NCBI GenBank assembly: GCA_023138875.1
Contig: JAGLOO010000047.1
Coordinates: forward strand, 90,056-148,091
From: Bacteroidales bacterium
Lineage (GTDB): Bacteria > Bacteroidota > Bacteroidia > Bacteroidales > GCA-2748055
Direction: 5' to 3'
DNA: 58,036 bases
Positions 44,103-53,505 of this stretch are shown here, in pieces. Below the pieces are notes generated by a model. It saw nothing but the letters and a program-made list of their open reading frames with translations. It made no database searches and was not told the origin of the DNA. The translations under genes and the position numbers were made by a program. How positions within the stretch are numbered: position 1 is the first letter of the stretch; every line of letters begins with the position of its first letter.

Positions 44103-45136
44103 TTAACTGCTTATCTGCTTCGTTCATCCAGTTCCAACTAATTCCCTGTTATTGTTTTAAGTGGGTTTGGGGATGAATCTAAAGCTTGTTGCACAAGACG
44201 ATAGAACAACTTCCCTCTATGGTTTGATAGCTTTCTGTTAAAGCGAAAAGCAAACTCGTCAAGATAAAATCCTAAGTGTTTTGATGATATTCTACCTTGA
44301 TGAGTGCCAATCATCCATCGCTTCAAGAGTGAATCAACCATATGTACATGGGGTAATAGCTCATGGGCTTCTAGTCCACTTCCAGAGATTGACTTTTTTA
44401 CATGGTTATAATTCTCAGAATCTGATAATGAAGCGTAGCCACTCCATCCATCAGTTATAACAATACTTCCATGCTCGATATTGTTTTCTATGAAGTTCAT
44501 TAAGTTCTCGCTTGTTGCACTTTCAATACATTCAAAACGAACTCGTCCGATTTGCTTTCCATGACATTCTGTAGCTACAACTACAATAGTCTTTTCCAAG
44601 CTACCTCTACCTGTTTTACCTTTTCCATCCTCTTTTGCTCCAGATTCCTTACCTCCAATAAATGTTTCATCTACTTCCACATTACCTGTTAGTTTTTCAC
44701 GACCAGAACGAACCATGGCGCTTCTCAACTTGTGCAACCATGCCCAAGCCGTTTCATAACTTCCAAAACCCATAAAGTCTTTGAAGTTACTAGCACTAAC
44801 TCCAGTCTTTTGAGCAGCAACCCACCACATTACATGAAACCATAGCAAAAGAGGTTTTCTTGTTCCATGAAAGATTGTTCCTGCCGTAACTGATATTTGA
44901 TACCTACAATTATTGCATACAACTAACTTTCTATTGTTAAGGAAATATTTGGAACAATCACATTTTGGGCAATGAAACCCATTTGTCCAACGCATAGTAA
45001 ACAGATAATCCCAGCAATCATCATCAGTCTGGAACATGGTTAAAAATTCCTGAAAATGTTTAGGGTAATTTTCAGTGAGCATTTTATTTCTAAATTACAA
45101 TTTATTCATGGATGAGCGAAGCAGATAAGCAGTTAA
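44103..45136. mobile_element. IS1595-family (ISXO2-like) insertion sequence
   Basis: The ends are 28-bp inverted repeats with one mismatch (44103-44130 beginning TTAACTGCTTATCTGCTTCG, and 45109-45136). The element is 1034 bp with one intact transposase gene. I could not find a matching target duplication next to these ends. It lies directly ahead of the GH5 gene. Confidence 0.88.
44138..45082 (-). CDS. IS1595-family transposase
   Basis: 314 residues. An N-terminal zinc ribbon (FHCPKCDCSKYF, VVCNNCRYQISV) is followed by the DDE domain of the ISXO2 type: NVEVDETFIGGK (first Asp), VITDGWSGYASL (second Asp) and a C-terminal region with VDSLLKRWMIGTHQG and YLDEFAFRFNRK, as in the family. It appears complete. 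Confidence 0.95.
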   Translation of the reverse strand: MLTENYPKHFQEFLTMFQTDDDCWDYLFTMRWTNGFHCPKCDCSKYFLNNRKLVVCNNCRYQISVTAGTIFHGTRKPLLLWFHVMWWVAAQKTGVSASNFKDFMGFGSYETAWAWLHKLRSAMVRSGREKLTGNVEVDETFIGGKESGAKEDGKGKTGRGSLEKTIVVVATECHGKQIGRVRFECIESATSENLMNFIENNIEHGSIVITDGWSGYASLSDSENYNHVKKSISGSGLEAHELLPHVHMVDSLLKRWMIGTHQGRISSKHLGFYLDEFAFRFNRKLSNHRGKLFYRLVQQALDSSPNPLKTITGN

Positions 45137-45469
45137 ACTTTTTCATTGTCAATGTCTCCTTTATTTTAGTAACAATGATTCATTTGTAATATTTGGATCA
45201 CAGCAAGGGATGACCGAAGCCTCCCTGCGGAGATGTATATCTGCCACCTGACGACAGGTGCTGATGTGTCCATAAGAAGATACTCATTTCCCGCTAGATG
45301 CGGATATCAAATTTCTGGAAGCCTCTCACCGCTTATTGTTCAATCTTTAAAGAAAGCGCCCTATACATCCAACGTCGTTGGGTGTTGTGAAAGGGAGCTA
45401 AGGTTGGGGAATCCCGTCCTTAGCTCCCCACTTGATTATTCCTATTGCAAGGGAATTTACGGCTGACAG
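45137..45469. other. 333-base intergenic region with a strong hairpin
   Basis: No gene is supported. A perfect 11-bp stem (GGGAGCTAAGG at 45393-45403 with its complement at 45418-45428) encloses a small inner GGGA/TCCC pairing. Just upstream CCAACG and CGTTGG pair at 45369-45381. The region is more GC rich than its surroundings. It lies downstream of the beta-helix gene (minus strand), but no T run follows on either strand. An open frame at 45233-45466 looks accidental. Confidence 0.45.
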
Positions 45470-47158
45470 TTAGCGGACCACTAACTTTTGCACATAAGTT
45501 TTTCCCAAGTGATCGATCTGCATCAGATAAAAACCGGATTCCAGGCCGGAAATATCAACGACACCATTATTAGTCCTGCACTGGTATACGCTCTGGCCCA
45601 TAATATTAAACAGAGTAAGATTAACTGGCCCGTCTACATCAATCATCACTGAACCGCTGGCAGGGTTCGGATAGATCCTAATTTGATTGAGTGCAGCAGG
45701 ATCATCAAATCCTGTAGGACTATAGCTGAAGAAAGTACCATCCAGGATGGCCTGTTTCCTGTTTTCAAAGGTTTCTCTTTCAGGGTCTGCTTCCCAGATT
45801 GCTTTTTTCGCAGGCCACCAGTTCAGATCCCCCACGGGATATCCTAAATAGGCAACCTTTTCTTTCAGATTATCATTGGTGTATGAGAAATTGTAATAAT
45901 CGGCCGGGAGATCAGCACCGGAATGCGGAAGAAACGGATCGTCCGTTATGGGCCATTGCGACCAGACTCCTGCATCGGGTACGTCTTTCAGGGCAGTCGT
46001 ATCTCCGTTAACGCTGCGGGCATAGAGTACCTGGTATTGCGTATCAATCGTATAATTCGTGAATCCGGGTGCTTCGTCAGAGACTACGCTCAGCGTATCG
46101 TCCCACGCAAGGTAAGGATAGGTGAGGTCGTCATTGAACATGCTTTCGGTGCGTGAATTGAGGAATTCAGCAACCTGAAAGGTATCTTCCTCGGAGAGAC
46201 CCGGATAGGTAACGTAATTATCCCAGAAGAAACGAGTTTCAGGAGTGACATGATTGGCATTGTACCCGATCCCGAGAATTCTTTCATCGGCATCCGGAAA
46301 ACCTTCAGGTTTCAAAGTATCGCCTGCTTCATAATCAGCGAAATTAATGATGCCGTAAGGAAGTCCGTCAACATCCTGTCCCCTGCTGTCAACAGCACGC
46401 TCTCCAGTAAATTGTGCATCCACAAACAGGTTATTCATTATAATATCTTCATGCGCGTAGTCCATAAGAAACGGGAATTGTGCATGGCTGACAAAGGTAT
46501 TGTGGTTTATCCATACATCTCTAAGGTTCCCGAATTGGAAAATGAAAATGGGGGCCACACCTTCGAAAAAGGTATTGTTCTCTAGATATACCATCTCTAC
46601 ATCGGCATTCTTAACATTAATCAACTGAGAATGAAAGCGGCCGCTGGTGATGATACCATTCTTCCTGAACTGATTATTGGTAAAGATCAACGTGGGATTT
46701 GCAGCTTGATCAGTATGAAAACCCCAGCCATCGCAAAAATCAAGAATGCAATTGTCTACCGAAAGGGTGGTGTTATCGCCTGAAAAGCCAATCCCCCCCT
46801 GGTGCCATCCCCCTCTTCCGCCATCATAGGTGGAGAAATTCAGATGGATGTTTTCAAACGTAACGTTCCCTCCCAGGGTCATCATCTCCCAACCGCCTTC
46901 GTACGAATTCACGATAAGCGGCTTTGAGCCTTCTCCGTCAGCGGCCTTGAAGGTAATGTCATAGGTAACGTTGATTCCGCTCCACATCACATAGTAACTC
47001 CCTCTTGGCAGGACATATATACTTCCTGCCGGGTCTGAATTGTTGGCTACGAATACATTTAATGTATCCGTAAGACCAACATCATAGGTTGTCTGTGCGT
47101 TCGAAATTATGGCAAAAGCCATGCACAGAAATACAAGTGTAAAAATTCTCTTTTTCAT
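45470..47158 (-). CDS. Right-handed beta-helix protein with type IX sorting tail
   Basis: A 562-residue secreted protein. The signal peptide ends near residue 21 (AIISNAQ). Residues about 60-260 repeat the short strands of a parallel beta-helix (NVTFENIHLNFSTYDG, LSVDNCILDFCDGWGF, VEMVYLENNTFFEG, DVWINHNTFV, DIIMNNLFVDAQFTG), as in polysaccharide lyases and related enzymes. The last 75 residues are a sorting domain (IRIYPNPASGSVMIDVDG, LESGFYLMQIDHLGK). It follows the TonB receptor gene by 34 bases and is probably its co-expressed surface partner. No lyase active site can be named. Confidence 0.8.
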   Translation of the reverse strand: MKKRIFTLVFLCMAFAIISNAQTTYDVGLTDTLNVFVANNSDPAGSIYVLPRGSYYVMWSGINVTYDITFKAADGEGSKPLIVNSYEGGWEMMTLGGNVTFENIHLNFSTYDGGRGGWHQGGIGFSGDNTTLSVDNCILDFCDGWGFHTDQAANPTLIFTNNQFRKNGIITSGRFHSQLINVKNADVEMVYLENNTFFEGVAPIFIFQFGNLRDVWINHNTFVSHAQFPFLMDYAHEDIIMNNLFVDAQFTGERAVDSRGQDVDGLPYGIINFADYEAGDTLKPEGFPDADERILGIGYNANHVTPETRFFWDNYVTYPGLSEEDTFQVAEFLNSRTESMFNDDLTYPYLAWDDTLSVVSDEAPGFTNYTIDTQYQVLYARSVNGDTTALKDVPDAGVWSQWPITDDPFLPHSGADLPADYYNFSYTNDNLKEKVAYLGYPVGDLNWWPAKKAIWEADPERETFENRKQAILDGTFFSYSPTGFDDPAALNQIRIYPNPASGSVMIDVDGPVNLTLFNIMGQSVYQCRTNNGVVDISGLESGFYLMQIDHLGKTYVQKLVVR

Positions 47159-47192
47159 AGCGTAAGATTAGGATTAATAAATAGAATGAATA

Positions 47193-50100
47193 CTAAAGGT
47201 TATAGCGTAGGCCGACTATGGTAAGCCTGCCATAATACTCTTCCTGAAGTGGCAATGTATCGCCTTTTTCATATGAATCAGCACCTGGAGTGCGCTTGAT
47301 AAAGAACTTGTTATCATAGGTCTCGAAAATATTAGAGATATTTAGAAACAGTTGAAGTCCTTTCACCCACGGTACTTTTTGAGTCAGCGATATATCAAAC
47401 ATGTTCAGCTCAGCTCTCATTTTGGTGGCCTCCGGTGTTGTGATATCCGACGTTGACCCGATATACGAATTGAATGATTCGCTATTATGCTTATAGCTAC
47501 AACGCATAGAGAAACCTTTAAAATCGTATCCTAGTGTCACATTCACGGTATACCGGGGGGCATCGAACATAGAGGTTACTTTTAACGTATCCCGTACCTC
47601 AATGGGCCATAAGTAGGGAGGTTGACCCGGAATTGGCGTAACTTTCTTATACTCATCTACCTGACCGAATTCCGATTCGGTAAGTGTAAAATTTGCACTG
47701 ATCACTATTCCATTAAACGGTTTGGGAAGGGACCAGAAAGATGATTGCCAGTCGAGCTCGATTCCTTTAGTGTAGGTAGGAATAGTATTGTTGATATAGA
47801 CATTGAAATCCATACGGGTATCGGTAATACCCAATAATTCATAATAGGGCTGAAATCTATTTGACGACTCATCTAATAAGATGAACAGTTTATTCCATTC
47901 CAGCCCGATTATTTTTTTGTGAAAAGCCCCTGCCGTGAATACTCCCATCCAGTTCGGCAACTTGCTGTTATTGGCATTCAGGGTTACGTATGCATCAAAG
48001 TTATGAGATAATCCCGGTTTGACATCCGGATTTCCAATATTAGTTACATCACCCAAGCTTACACTATAATTGAATCTCGGCATGTAAGCATAGTACTGTG
48101 GACGTGAGATCGTCTGGCTATATGCCAGCAGGAAACTAAGCCATTTAGTTGGTTTAATTTTAGCATTCACACTGGGCAATATATTGGTGTTTTTACGTTG
48201 TCTTAATTCTTTATACTTGTCTGTGCCAAAATCATATAATGTATAATCGGATGTACTGACCTGTGAAACCCCGAATGCGGAATAATCGGCGAACAGGTGT
48301 TCCAAACGTGCACCCCCTGTGATTGTGAGGTATTTTGTGGCATTTAATTCGGCCATAACATAAGTCGCATGTAATACTTCAGAACCGCTGTAATCATTCC
48401 CTTTGAGATTGGGTTCAACAATTAAGGTCGAGGTAGCCGGTGCCCAATCTGTAGCATCACAAAATCCAATGATTTGTTCTAATGCATTCCTGGTTATAAA
48501 TCGACCAAACTGACTGCTGCTAATCTGACCGTTCAGAATACTTTCTGAATAATCATCAATAATGCTGGATACAATAAATCTTCCGTCAGAGGAGGCTATT
48601 GCTCCAAGATCGGGTAAGCCTTCAACGATTCTTCCCGGAATAAACCTGTTTGTTCCATTCCGGAAATCTGCCCCTATATCTTGGGCATCGAGCGACCGAT
48701 TCTTCCGTCGGTGCTTATAACCTATTTTAAATATTCCGTTTATCTCATCGGTTATACTTAAGGGCAGTTCCCAATCGAATTTTACGGTTAACTCATTTTC
48801 ATCAAGATAATCCCTAGCGGAGCTAACCGAGAATAAAGTTGGGTTATCCTGGTCGAAATACTTCATAGCCCCCAAGATTTCATATGGGTAAGTTACCAAT
48901 CCATTCGTTGTGGACCCTTGCAATAAAGGCCTCCACTTGCTGTAATAATCCTCATAATCGGTAGGTGATGAAAGATCTCCCAGTGAGTTTCTCATTTCGG
49001 AATCGTAATCTTTTTCTACTCTTTTTCTTCCCATGGTATATGCCACTCCGGCATTAATGGTTGAACCGAATATGAATCTGTGTTTGAAATTCAATTGATT
49101 CACCAAACTCAAATTGTCAGATTCGTATACCCGCTCCCCCTTAAGCAGAACGTCCAGTTGTTGTTTATATAACCGCTGTGATCTTTCAAATTCATCGTTC
49201 TTCATGGTCGTTACGAAACTAAAAGCTTCGATCTTTCCTTTTGGCAAACAATAATCTATGAAGATCCGGCCTCCAAATCTTTCACGGTTGTACTGGTTGG
49301 TCTTATACTCTGCCGACATAAATTGCGGATGTGTGTAGCCTAAAGAAACATCCAGTACATTCATTGCAATATCGTAGTCACCGTAATACCTGTGGCTGGC
49401 CCGGTTTATATTTTCGTAGTTCACCACAGCCATCACCCCCAGCTTATTCTCGAGAAAGCGGTTGCTGATTGTCACATTCGCTCTGGGATTAAAGGCGGAT
49501 TTTGAAAGTGAATTTATGTTATTCTGGAACACTATATTGGTGTGAAGCCCCTCTATGGGAGCTGCAAGTTTCAGGTCGACAATACCCCCGATAACATCCC
49601 CGTCTTTATCCGGAGTCATCGACTTCTGGACTTCGATACCGGAAATCATATTGGGAGAGATTCCTGCTAGCCCGACGCTGTTGTCTTCGTTCTCCAGCGA
49701 GGGAGACCTTATGCCATTCACGGTCACCAGGCTGTACCTTGGATTCATGCCTCTTATGATAACTTTGTTCCCCTCGCCTGCATCGGTTGTGACTGAAACA
49801 CCTGGTAATCTGGCAAGTGACTCAGCTACTGTTGCATCAGGAACTTCCTGCAATCTCTCGGATGAGATGTGATTGGAAACATATCCGGCATTGAGCTGCC
49901 TGTTCAGAGCGCTCAATTGGCCCCGTGCCTGTACGGTTATAGCCACTTCCGCCAACTCCATTGATTCGGAGGTAAGGGAAAAATCCAGTGCCAATAAACC
50001 GCTTTCCGTGATATCGACGGCCAATTTCTGGTCTTCGTACCCTAGGTAAGAGGCAATGAATACATTTTCTCCGAGATTGATCCCTGACAGGGTGTAATAT

Positions 50101-50789
50101 CCGTTTAGATCGGTAATGGTACCCTTGGTGGTACCTTCGATGTAAACAGTTGCACCGATAAGCGGTTCTCCTGTTGATGCATCCCTGACGTATCCCTCCA
50201 TAGATCTGCTAAATGCCCTCAATGCAAATGGATGGGAGATGCCAGTCCTAGAAGTTGTCTTTAACTCATCATTGCTATTGGGATCGGCAATCGTACCAAT
50301 TGTTGTTCCTTTGTTACTTATATTCGCTCCAGGTAAAGAATTTCCTTCGGGATCTGTAACCTGATCGGTAATAGTATACTCCTCATCCTGTGCAATCTCA
50401 TGGGCCTGTGCAATCACATGGGAAGGAATCAAGACTATAAAATTATCATTAATCACTAGGTATGTCATATCGGCCTGATTCAGAGCATCTTCTAAAACTT
50501 TCTTGACAGGTGTTTGATTGTATGAAATACTTACAAGTCGGTTCAACTCATTAAGATCATCATTATACATAAAGCTCATTCCACTCTGTTCCTCAATTAC
50601 TTGGATCACATCCCTGACAGTAACATTCTGCATGTCAATGGTAATATTTTCAACCTGCGAAAAGACATTGCTAGCTGTTACTTTTAATACAGTTAGACAA
50701 AGCAGAAATATTGTTAGTTTCATGATTAGTAAGACTTTTTGACTTCTTTTTTTAAAAAAAAGAGTGCTATACTTAAGCTTAATTTTCAT
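47193..50789 (-). CDS. TonB-dependent receptor with STN domain
   Basis: A 1198-residue outer-membrane receptor. After the signal peptide (to about residue 45), residues 47-120 form an STN domain (ITIDMQNVTVRDVIQVIEEQ), which contacts FecR. A broken carboxypeptidase-like repeat (GNSLPGANISNKGTTIGTIA, about 148-172) is followed by a complete one (MEGYVRDASTGEPLIGATVY, about 197-280). The plug domain is of the TIGR01782 type used for glycans (VAESLARLPGVSVTTDAGEG, IRGMNPRYSLVTVNGIRSPS), and the barrel ends in TIVGLRYNL. It is governed by the FecR/sigma pair upstream. Confidence 0.92.
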   Translation of the reverse strand: MKIKLKYSTLFFKKRSQKVLLIMKLTIFLLCLTVLKVTASNVFSQVENITIDMQNVTVRDVIQVIEEQSGMSFMYNDDLNELNRLVSISYNQTPVKKVLEDALNQADMTYLVINDNFIVLIPSHVIAQAHEIAQDEEYTITDQVTDPEGNSLPGANISNKGTTIGTIADPNSNDELKTTSRTGISHPFALRAFSRSMEGYVRDASTGEPLIGATVYIEGTTKGTITDLNGYYTLSGINLGENVFIASYLGYEDQKLAVDITESGLLALDFSLTSESMELAEVAITVQARGQLSALNRQLNAGYVSNHISSERLQEVPDATVAESLARLPGVSVTTDAGEGNKVIIRGMNPRYSLVTVNGIRSPSLENEDNSVGLAGISPNMISGIEVQKSMTPDKDGDVIGGIVDLKLAAPIEGLHTNIVFQNNINSLSKSAFNPRANVTISNRFLENKLGVMAVVNYENINRASHRYYGDYDIAMNVLDVSLGYTHPQFMSAEYKTNQYNRERFGGRIFIDYCLPKGKIEAFSFVTTMKNDEFERSQRLYKQQLDVLLKGERVYESDNLSLVNQLNFKHRFIFGSTINAGVAYTMGRKRVEKDYDSEMRNSLGDLSSPTDYEDYYSKWRPLLQGSTTNGLVTYPYEILGAMKYFDQDNPTLFSVSSARDYLDENELTVKFDWELPLSITDEINGIFKIGYKHRRKNRSLDAQDIGADFRNGTNRFIPGRIVEGLPDLGAIASSDGRFIVSSIIDDYSESILNGQISSSQFGRFITRNALEQIIGFCDATDWAPATSTLIVEPNLKGNDYSGSEVLHATYVMAELNATKYLTITGGARLEHLFADYSAFGVSQVSTSDYTLYDFGTDKYKELRQRKNTNILPSVNAKIKPTKWLSFLLAYSQTISRPQYYAYMPRFNYSVSLGDVTNIGNPDVKPGLSHNFDAYVTLNANNSKLPNWMGVFTAGAFHKKIIGLEWNKLFILLDESSNRFQPYYELLGITDTRMDFNVYINNTIPTYTKGIELDWQSSFWSLPKPFNGIVISANFTLTESEFGQVDEYKKVTPIPGQPPYLWPIEVRDTLKVTSMFDAPRYTVNVTLGYDFKGFSMRCSYKHNSESFNSYIGSTSDITTPEATKMRAELNMFDISLTQKVPWVKGLQLFLNISNIFETYDNKFFIKRTPGADSYEKGDTLPLQEEYYGRLTIVGLRYNL

Positions 50790-50870
50790 AAATTTGAATG
50801 GGTTTAGGATTAAACAAGAATCTCGTGATTATAATTAGCATTGGTTGCGAATTTGGTTTAATCTGATCTA

Positions 50871-50896
50871 CCGGAAAATGTTGCTGCATTTTCCGG
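50871..50896. promoter_or_regulatory. Perfect hairpin between fecR and the receptor gene
   Basis: A 10-bp perfect stem (CCGGAAAATG / CATTTTCCGG) with a 6-base loop, followed on the plus strand by TTTTT. On the minus strand, where all the genes lie, the T run is replaced by A upstream of the stem. So it would terminate transcription coming from the opposite side, or act as a structured leader of the receptor mRNA. Confidence 0.6.
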
Positions 50897-50906
50897 TTTT
50901 TCATTA

Positions 50907-52025
50907 TTAATTATTTGATTCATTCATAACTCTTTTTAATGTGAGAATTACCTTATTATTACTTATCTCATAGTGAATCGGTGATGTACTTGCTATTGCA
51001 CCCATAACCTCTTCGATAGTAACCTCATTCAGGGTTCCAGAATATTTAAAATTTTTAATAGAATCATTCAGAAAGGATATATCAACATTATAATATCTTT
51101 CCAATTCAACCGCCAAATCCTTTAAGTACTCTGATTTTATAATGAGTTTACCATCTTTCCAAGATGAGTATTCTTCAGTATCCACATTATGAATTAATTG
51201 CATATTCTTTGGAATTATCTTTTGCATGTCATCTAATTTATCATCAGCAAGCGGTTCGTTTTGAATCTGATCTGAGGTAGTTGCAGCAGGTATCGTATAA
51301 ATAAGTCTCTGTTGTGGGGCCAGTAAGATATTGCCTCCAGCCCCTTGATCCTTAATGGATTCAATCTCAATCAGACCTTTTACAAGTGTAGTCTCAATAA
51401 TTTGTTCTTCCGGATAAGATTTGATATTAAACGCTGTTCCGTGAACCTTAATCCTCAGGTCACTAGTATTGACAATAAATTGTCTTTTATTCAACTTCTT
51501 AACGTCAAAAAATGCTTCTCCGGACAGTGATACTTCTCTCCTACGATTAAAGCTAGAGTTATAGATTAATTTAGTTCCAGAGTTTAGCCATACGCTTGAT
51601 CCATCCGGTAATGTGACATTCGATCTAGAACCATAAGGGACAACTATTTCACTTTCATTTGAAACAAATTGGCCGATTCTATAGTATTGAATAATAAAAT
51701 ATGTTGAAAAGACACATAAGATAGCAATGCTAGCTGCTAATGCTAACCTCCTGATAGTTAATTTTATATTCTTATTTTCAGTGCCATGCGTCTCATTTTC
51801 TAATCCATCGATCCTCATTCTTAGCCGTTTCCAAGAATTATTGACAATTTCACTATCCTTTGATTCAATAGCACTTTCGAGCCATATTCTCTTTATATGA
51901 AAATAGTTCAATTGATTTTCCTTACTTTCATTGAGGTAATTAATGACACTGTCTGCCTCTTGTTCACTTGCTGACCCATTAAAAAATCTAATGAGCAGTA
52001 AATCATTTATTCTGTATTTCTCCAA
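50907..52025 (-). CDS. FecR-family anti-sigma factor
   Basis: A 372-residue inner-membrane regulator. The cytoplasmic N-terminal part (about 1-85) binds the sigma factor. A single helix follows (LALAASIAILCVFSTYFIIQ, about 92-112). The periplasmic FecR domain has VPYGSRSNVTLPDGSSVWLN and VSLSGEAFFDVKK. The C-terminal DUF4974-type domain (LKDLAVELERYYNVDISFLN) contacts the STN domain of the receptor. It transmits substrate binding to the sigma factor. Confidence 0.94.
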   Translation of the reverse strand: MEKYRINDLLLIRFFNGSASEQEADSVINYLNESKENQLNYFHIKRIWLESAIESKDSEIVNNSWKRLRMRIDGLENETHGTENKNIKLTIRRLALAASIAILCVFSTYFIIQYYRIGQFVSNESEIVVPYGSRSNVTLPDGSSVWLNSGTKLIYNSSFNRRREVSLSGEAFFDVKKLNKRQFIVNTSDLRIKVHGTAFNIKSYPEEQIIETTLVKGLIEIESIKDQGAGGNILLAPQQRLIYTIPAATTSDQIQNEPLADDKLDDMQKIIPKNMQLIHNVDTEEYSSWKDGKLIIKSEYLKDLAVELERYYNVDISFLNDSIKNFKYSGTLNEVTIEEVMGAIASTSPIHYEISNNKVILTLKRVMNESNN

Positions 52026-52090
52026 AATTATTTGAATTATTTTAATAAAGACGCGTAACTATAGACTAACCCTAAATTTTGTCCCTATTG

Positions 52091-52684
52091 TTAGGTAAGA
52101 ATATTCATAAATGAAATGATAAGAATGGGAAGGAATTCCTTAAGGCATTTTCTCAAAGATTCCAAAGCTTTGGAGATATGATATTCAACTGACTTCTCAG
52201 TGAGATTGATTTTTTTGGCTATCTCTTTATTTGTCAAATACTGTCTACGGCTAAACTCATATATTTCACGGGTTTTCTTAGGTAAATCATTAAGTGCATT
52301 TTGAACAAGTGCTTCAATCTCACTTTCAAATAATCTGGATAGGCCACTTTCAAAAAATACCCGATTCATTATAGTGGCCTCTTCAAGTTTTGCCTGTTGC
52401 AAGACCTGATGTTGTTGTTCAATTTTATTATGACGTAAATATTGAATACATCTGTTGTGAACGCTCCGAAAAAGATATCCTTTCAATGTTGATTTTATGC
52501 TTATCTCCTTCCTGGAATGCCATAGCTTAACAAAAACATCCTGGACAATGTCTTCAGCCATTTGTAAACTATCAATATAGAATTTTGCATATTCATGTAA
52601 GAGTGGGAAATACATCCGGTAGATGTCCTCAAACGCTTTCTTATCGTTATTTTTAATATGCGTTAGTAGTTGGTCTTCTTTCAA
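52091..52684 (-). CDS. ECF RNA polymerase sigma factor (Bacteroidota FecI-like)
   Basis: A 197-residue sigma-70 family factor. Region 2 is FEDIYRMYFPLLHEYAKFYI with MAEDIVQDVFVKLWH, and region 4 is LPKKTREIYEFSRRQYLTNK with the helix-turn-helix EIAKKINLTEKSVEYHISKA. It is encoded 65 bases upstream of fecR and should drive the receptor and beta-helix genes. Confidence 0.95.
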   Translation of the reverse strand: MKEDQLLTHIKNNDKKAFEDIYRMYFPLLHEYAKFYIDSLQMAEDIVQDVFVKLWHSRKEISIKSTLKGYLFRSVHNRCIQYLRHNKIEQQHQVLQQAKLEEATIMNRVFFESGLSRLFESEIEALVQNALNDLPKKTREIYEFSRRQYLTNKEIAKKINLTEKSVEYHISKALESLRKCLKEFLPILIISFMNILT

Positions 52685-52855
52685 ACTGTATATGGTTTAA
52701 CTAAAGTTTCCTCGTTTCTAAAATATTATATACCAGTAAGTTAAGATTTTGATTTTCACCACAAAACATACACTAATAGTTTGTTATACAGCGTATTGCT
52801 AAGGTATTGACATGTCAAGCAGCTGGCTTTTTCTCAAAAGCCGGTGAAAACAGCC

Positions 52856-53213
52856 TCAAAATTTCTTCGGCTCTTGATTGTCCCGGATCATCTCTTCGAA
52901 CAGTTCCATGCAGTCAACCTTCAGTATTTCACCGATCCCGTAAACAATCTCCCAGAATATCTCCAGTAAATAGCGGGTGATGTTTTCTTCCTCAGCCTGC
53001 GAACTTAACAGGTCAAAGATGCTTCCGAGGCTGTGTCCGTAATGGTGTGGTCATAATCAAAGTAACCCTTACGCCACTTTGTTTGACTGATTCAAACTGC
53101 CCGAATATGGGCTGTATATCAAAGAACATTATCGTGTCTTCCAGGCACAGGTCTGTTTTGTCGTCGTTGTCAATGAATTTTTGAAATTCTTCCAGATTCT
53201 ACGTAATTTTCAT
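52856..53213 (-). pseudogene. Degenerate unknown gene
   Basis: On the minus strand a weak start (MKIT) runs into a stop. The same frame continues as NLEEFQKFIDNDDKTDLCLE and DTIMFFDIQPIFGQFESVKQ, and after at least one frameshift near 53040 the sequence reads SIFDLLSSQAEEENITRYLL and EIFWEIVYGIGEILKVDCME up to a stop at 52856. The protein-like composition in two frames shows a dead gene. I do not recognise the family. The rest of 52685-53505 holds nothing else that I can support. Confidence 0.5.
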
Positions 53214-53505
53214 GTGTTGTATGTCGTGTTTGTTGTCTAAACAACTCAAATATAGCCAATTAGGTGAAGGCATGCAACACTTTTTTATTATATATTCCTC
53301 TCATTATCAAGAGCTTATCAACAAGGGAACTTCATTAGTTTAATATATGTAAAATGACAAACATATAATAATTATTCTTCAAATTCAATGAATGGGCAAT
53401 AATAATAGTATGATAAGCCGTTCGTTGTGCTTTAATAAATTGTTTAAAACTTGTATACTAAAGATTATGCATTTTACTGTGTATCAGTAAAATAAAAGTA
53501 GTTAG

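Noticed and set aside
45367-45383. Integron attC-like cores (RYYYAAC and GTTRRRY)
   Set aside because: The two cores are only a few bases apart, whereas attC sites are at least about 55 bp long. No integron integrase or cassettes are visible.
45233-45466. Open frame of 77 codons on the plus strand
   Set aside because: It runs through the strong hairpin at 45393-45428 and has no protein-like pattern.
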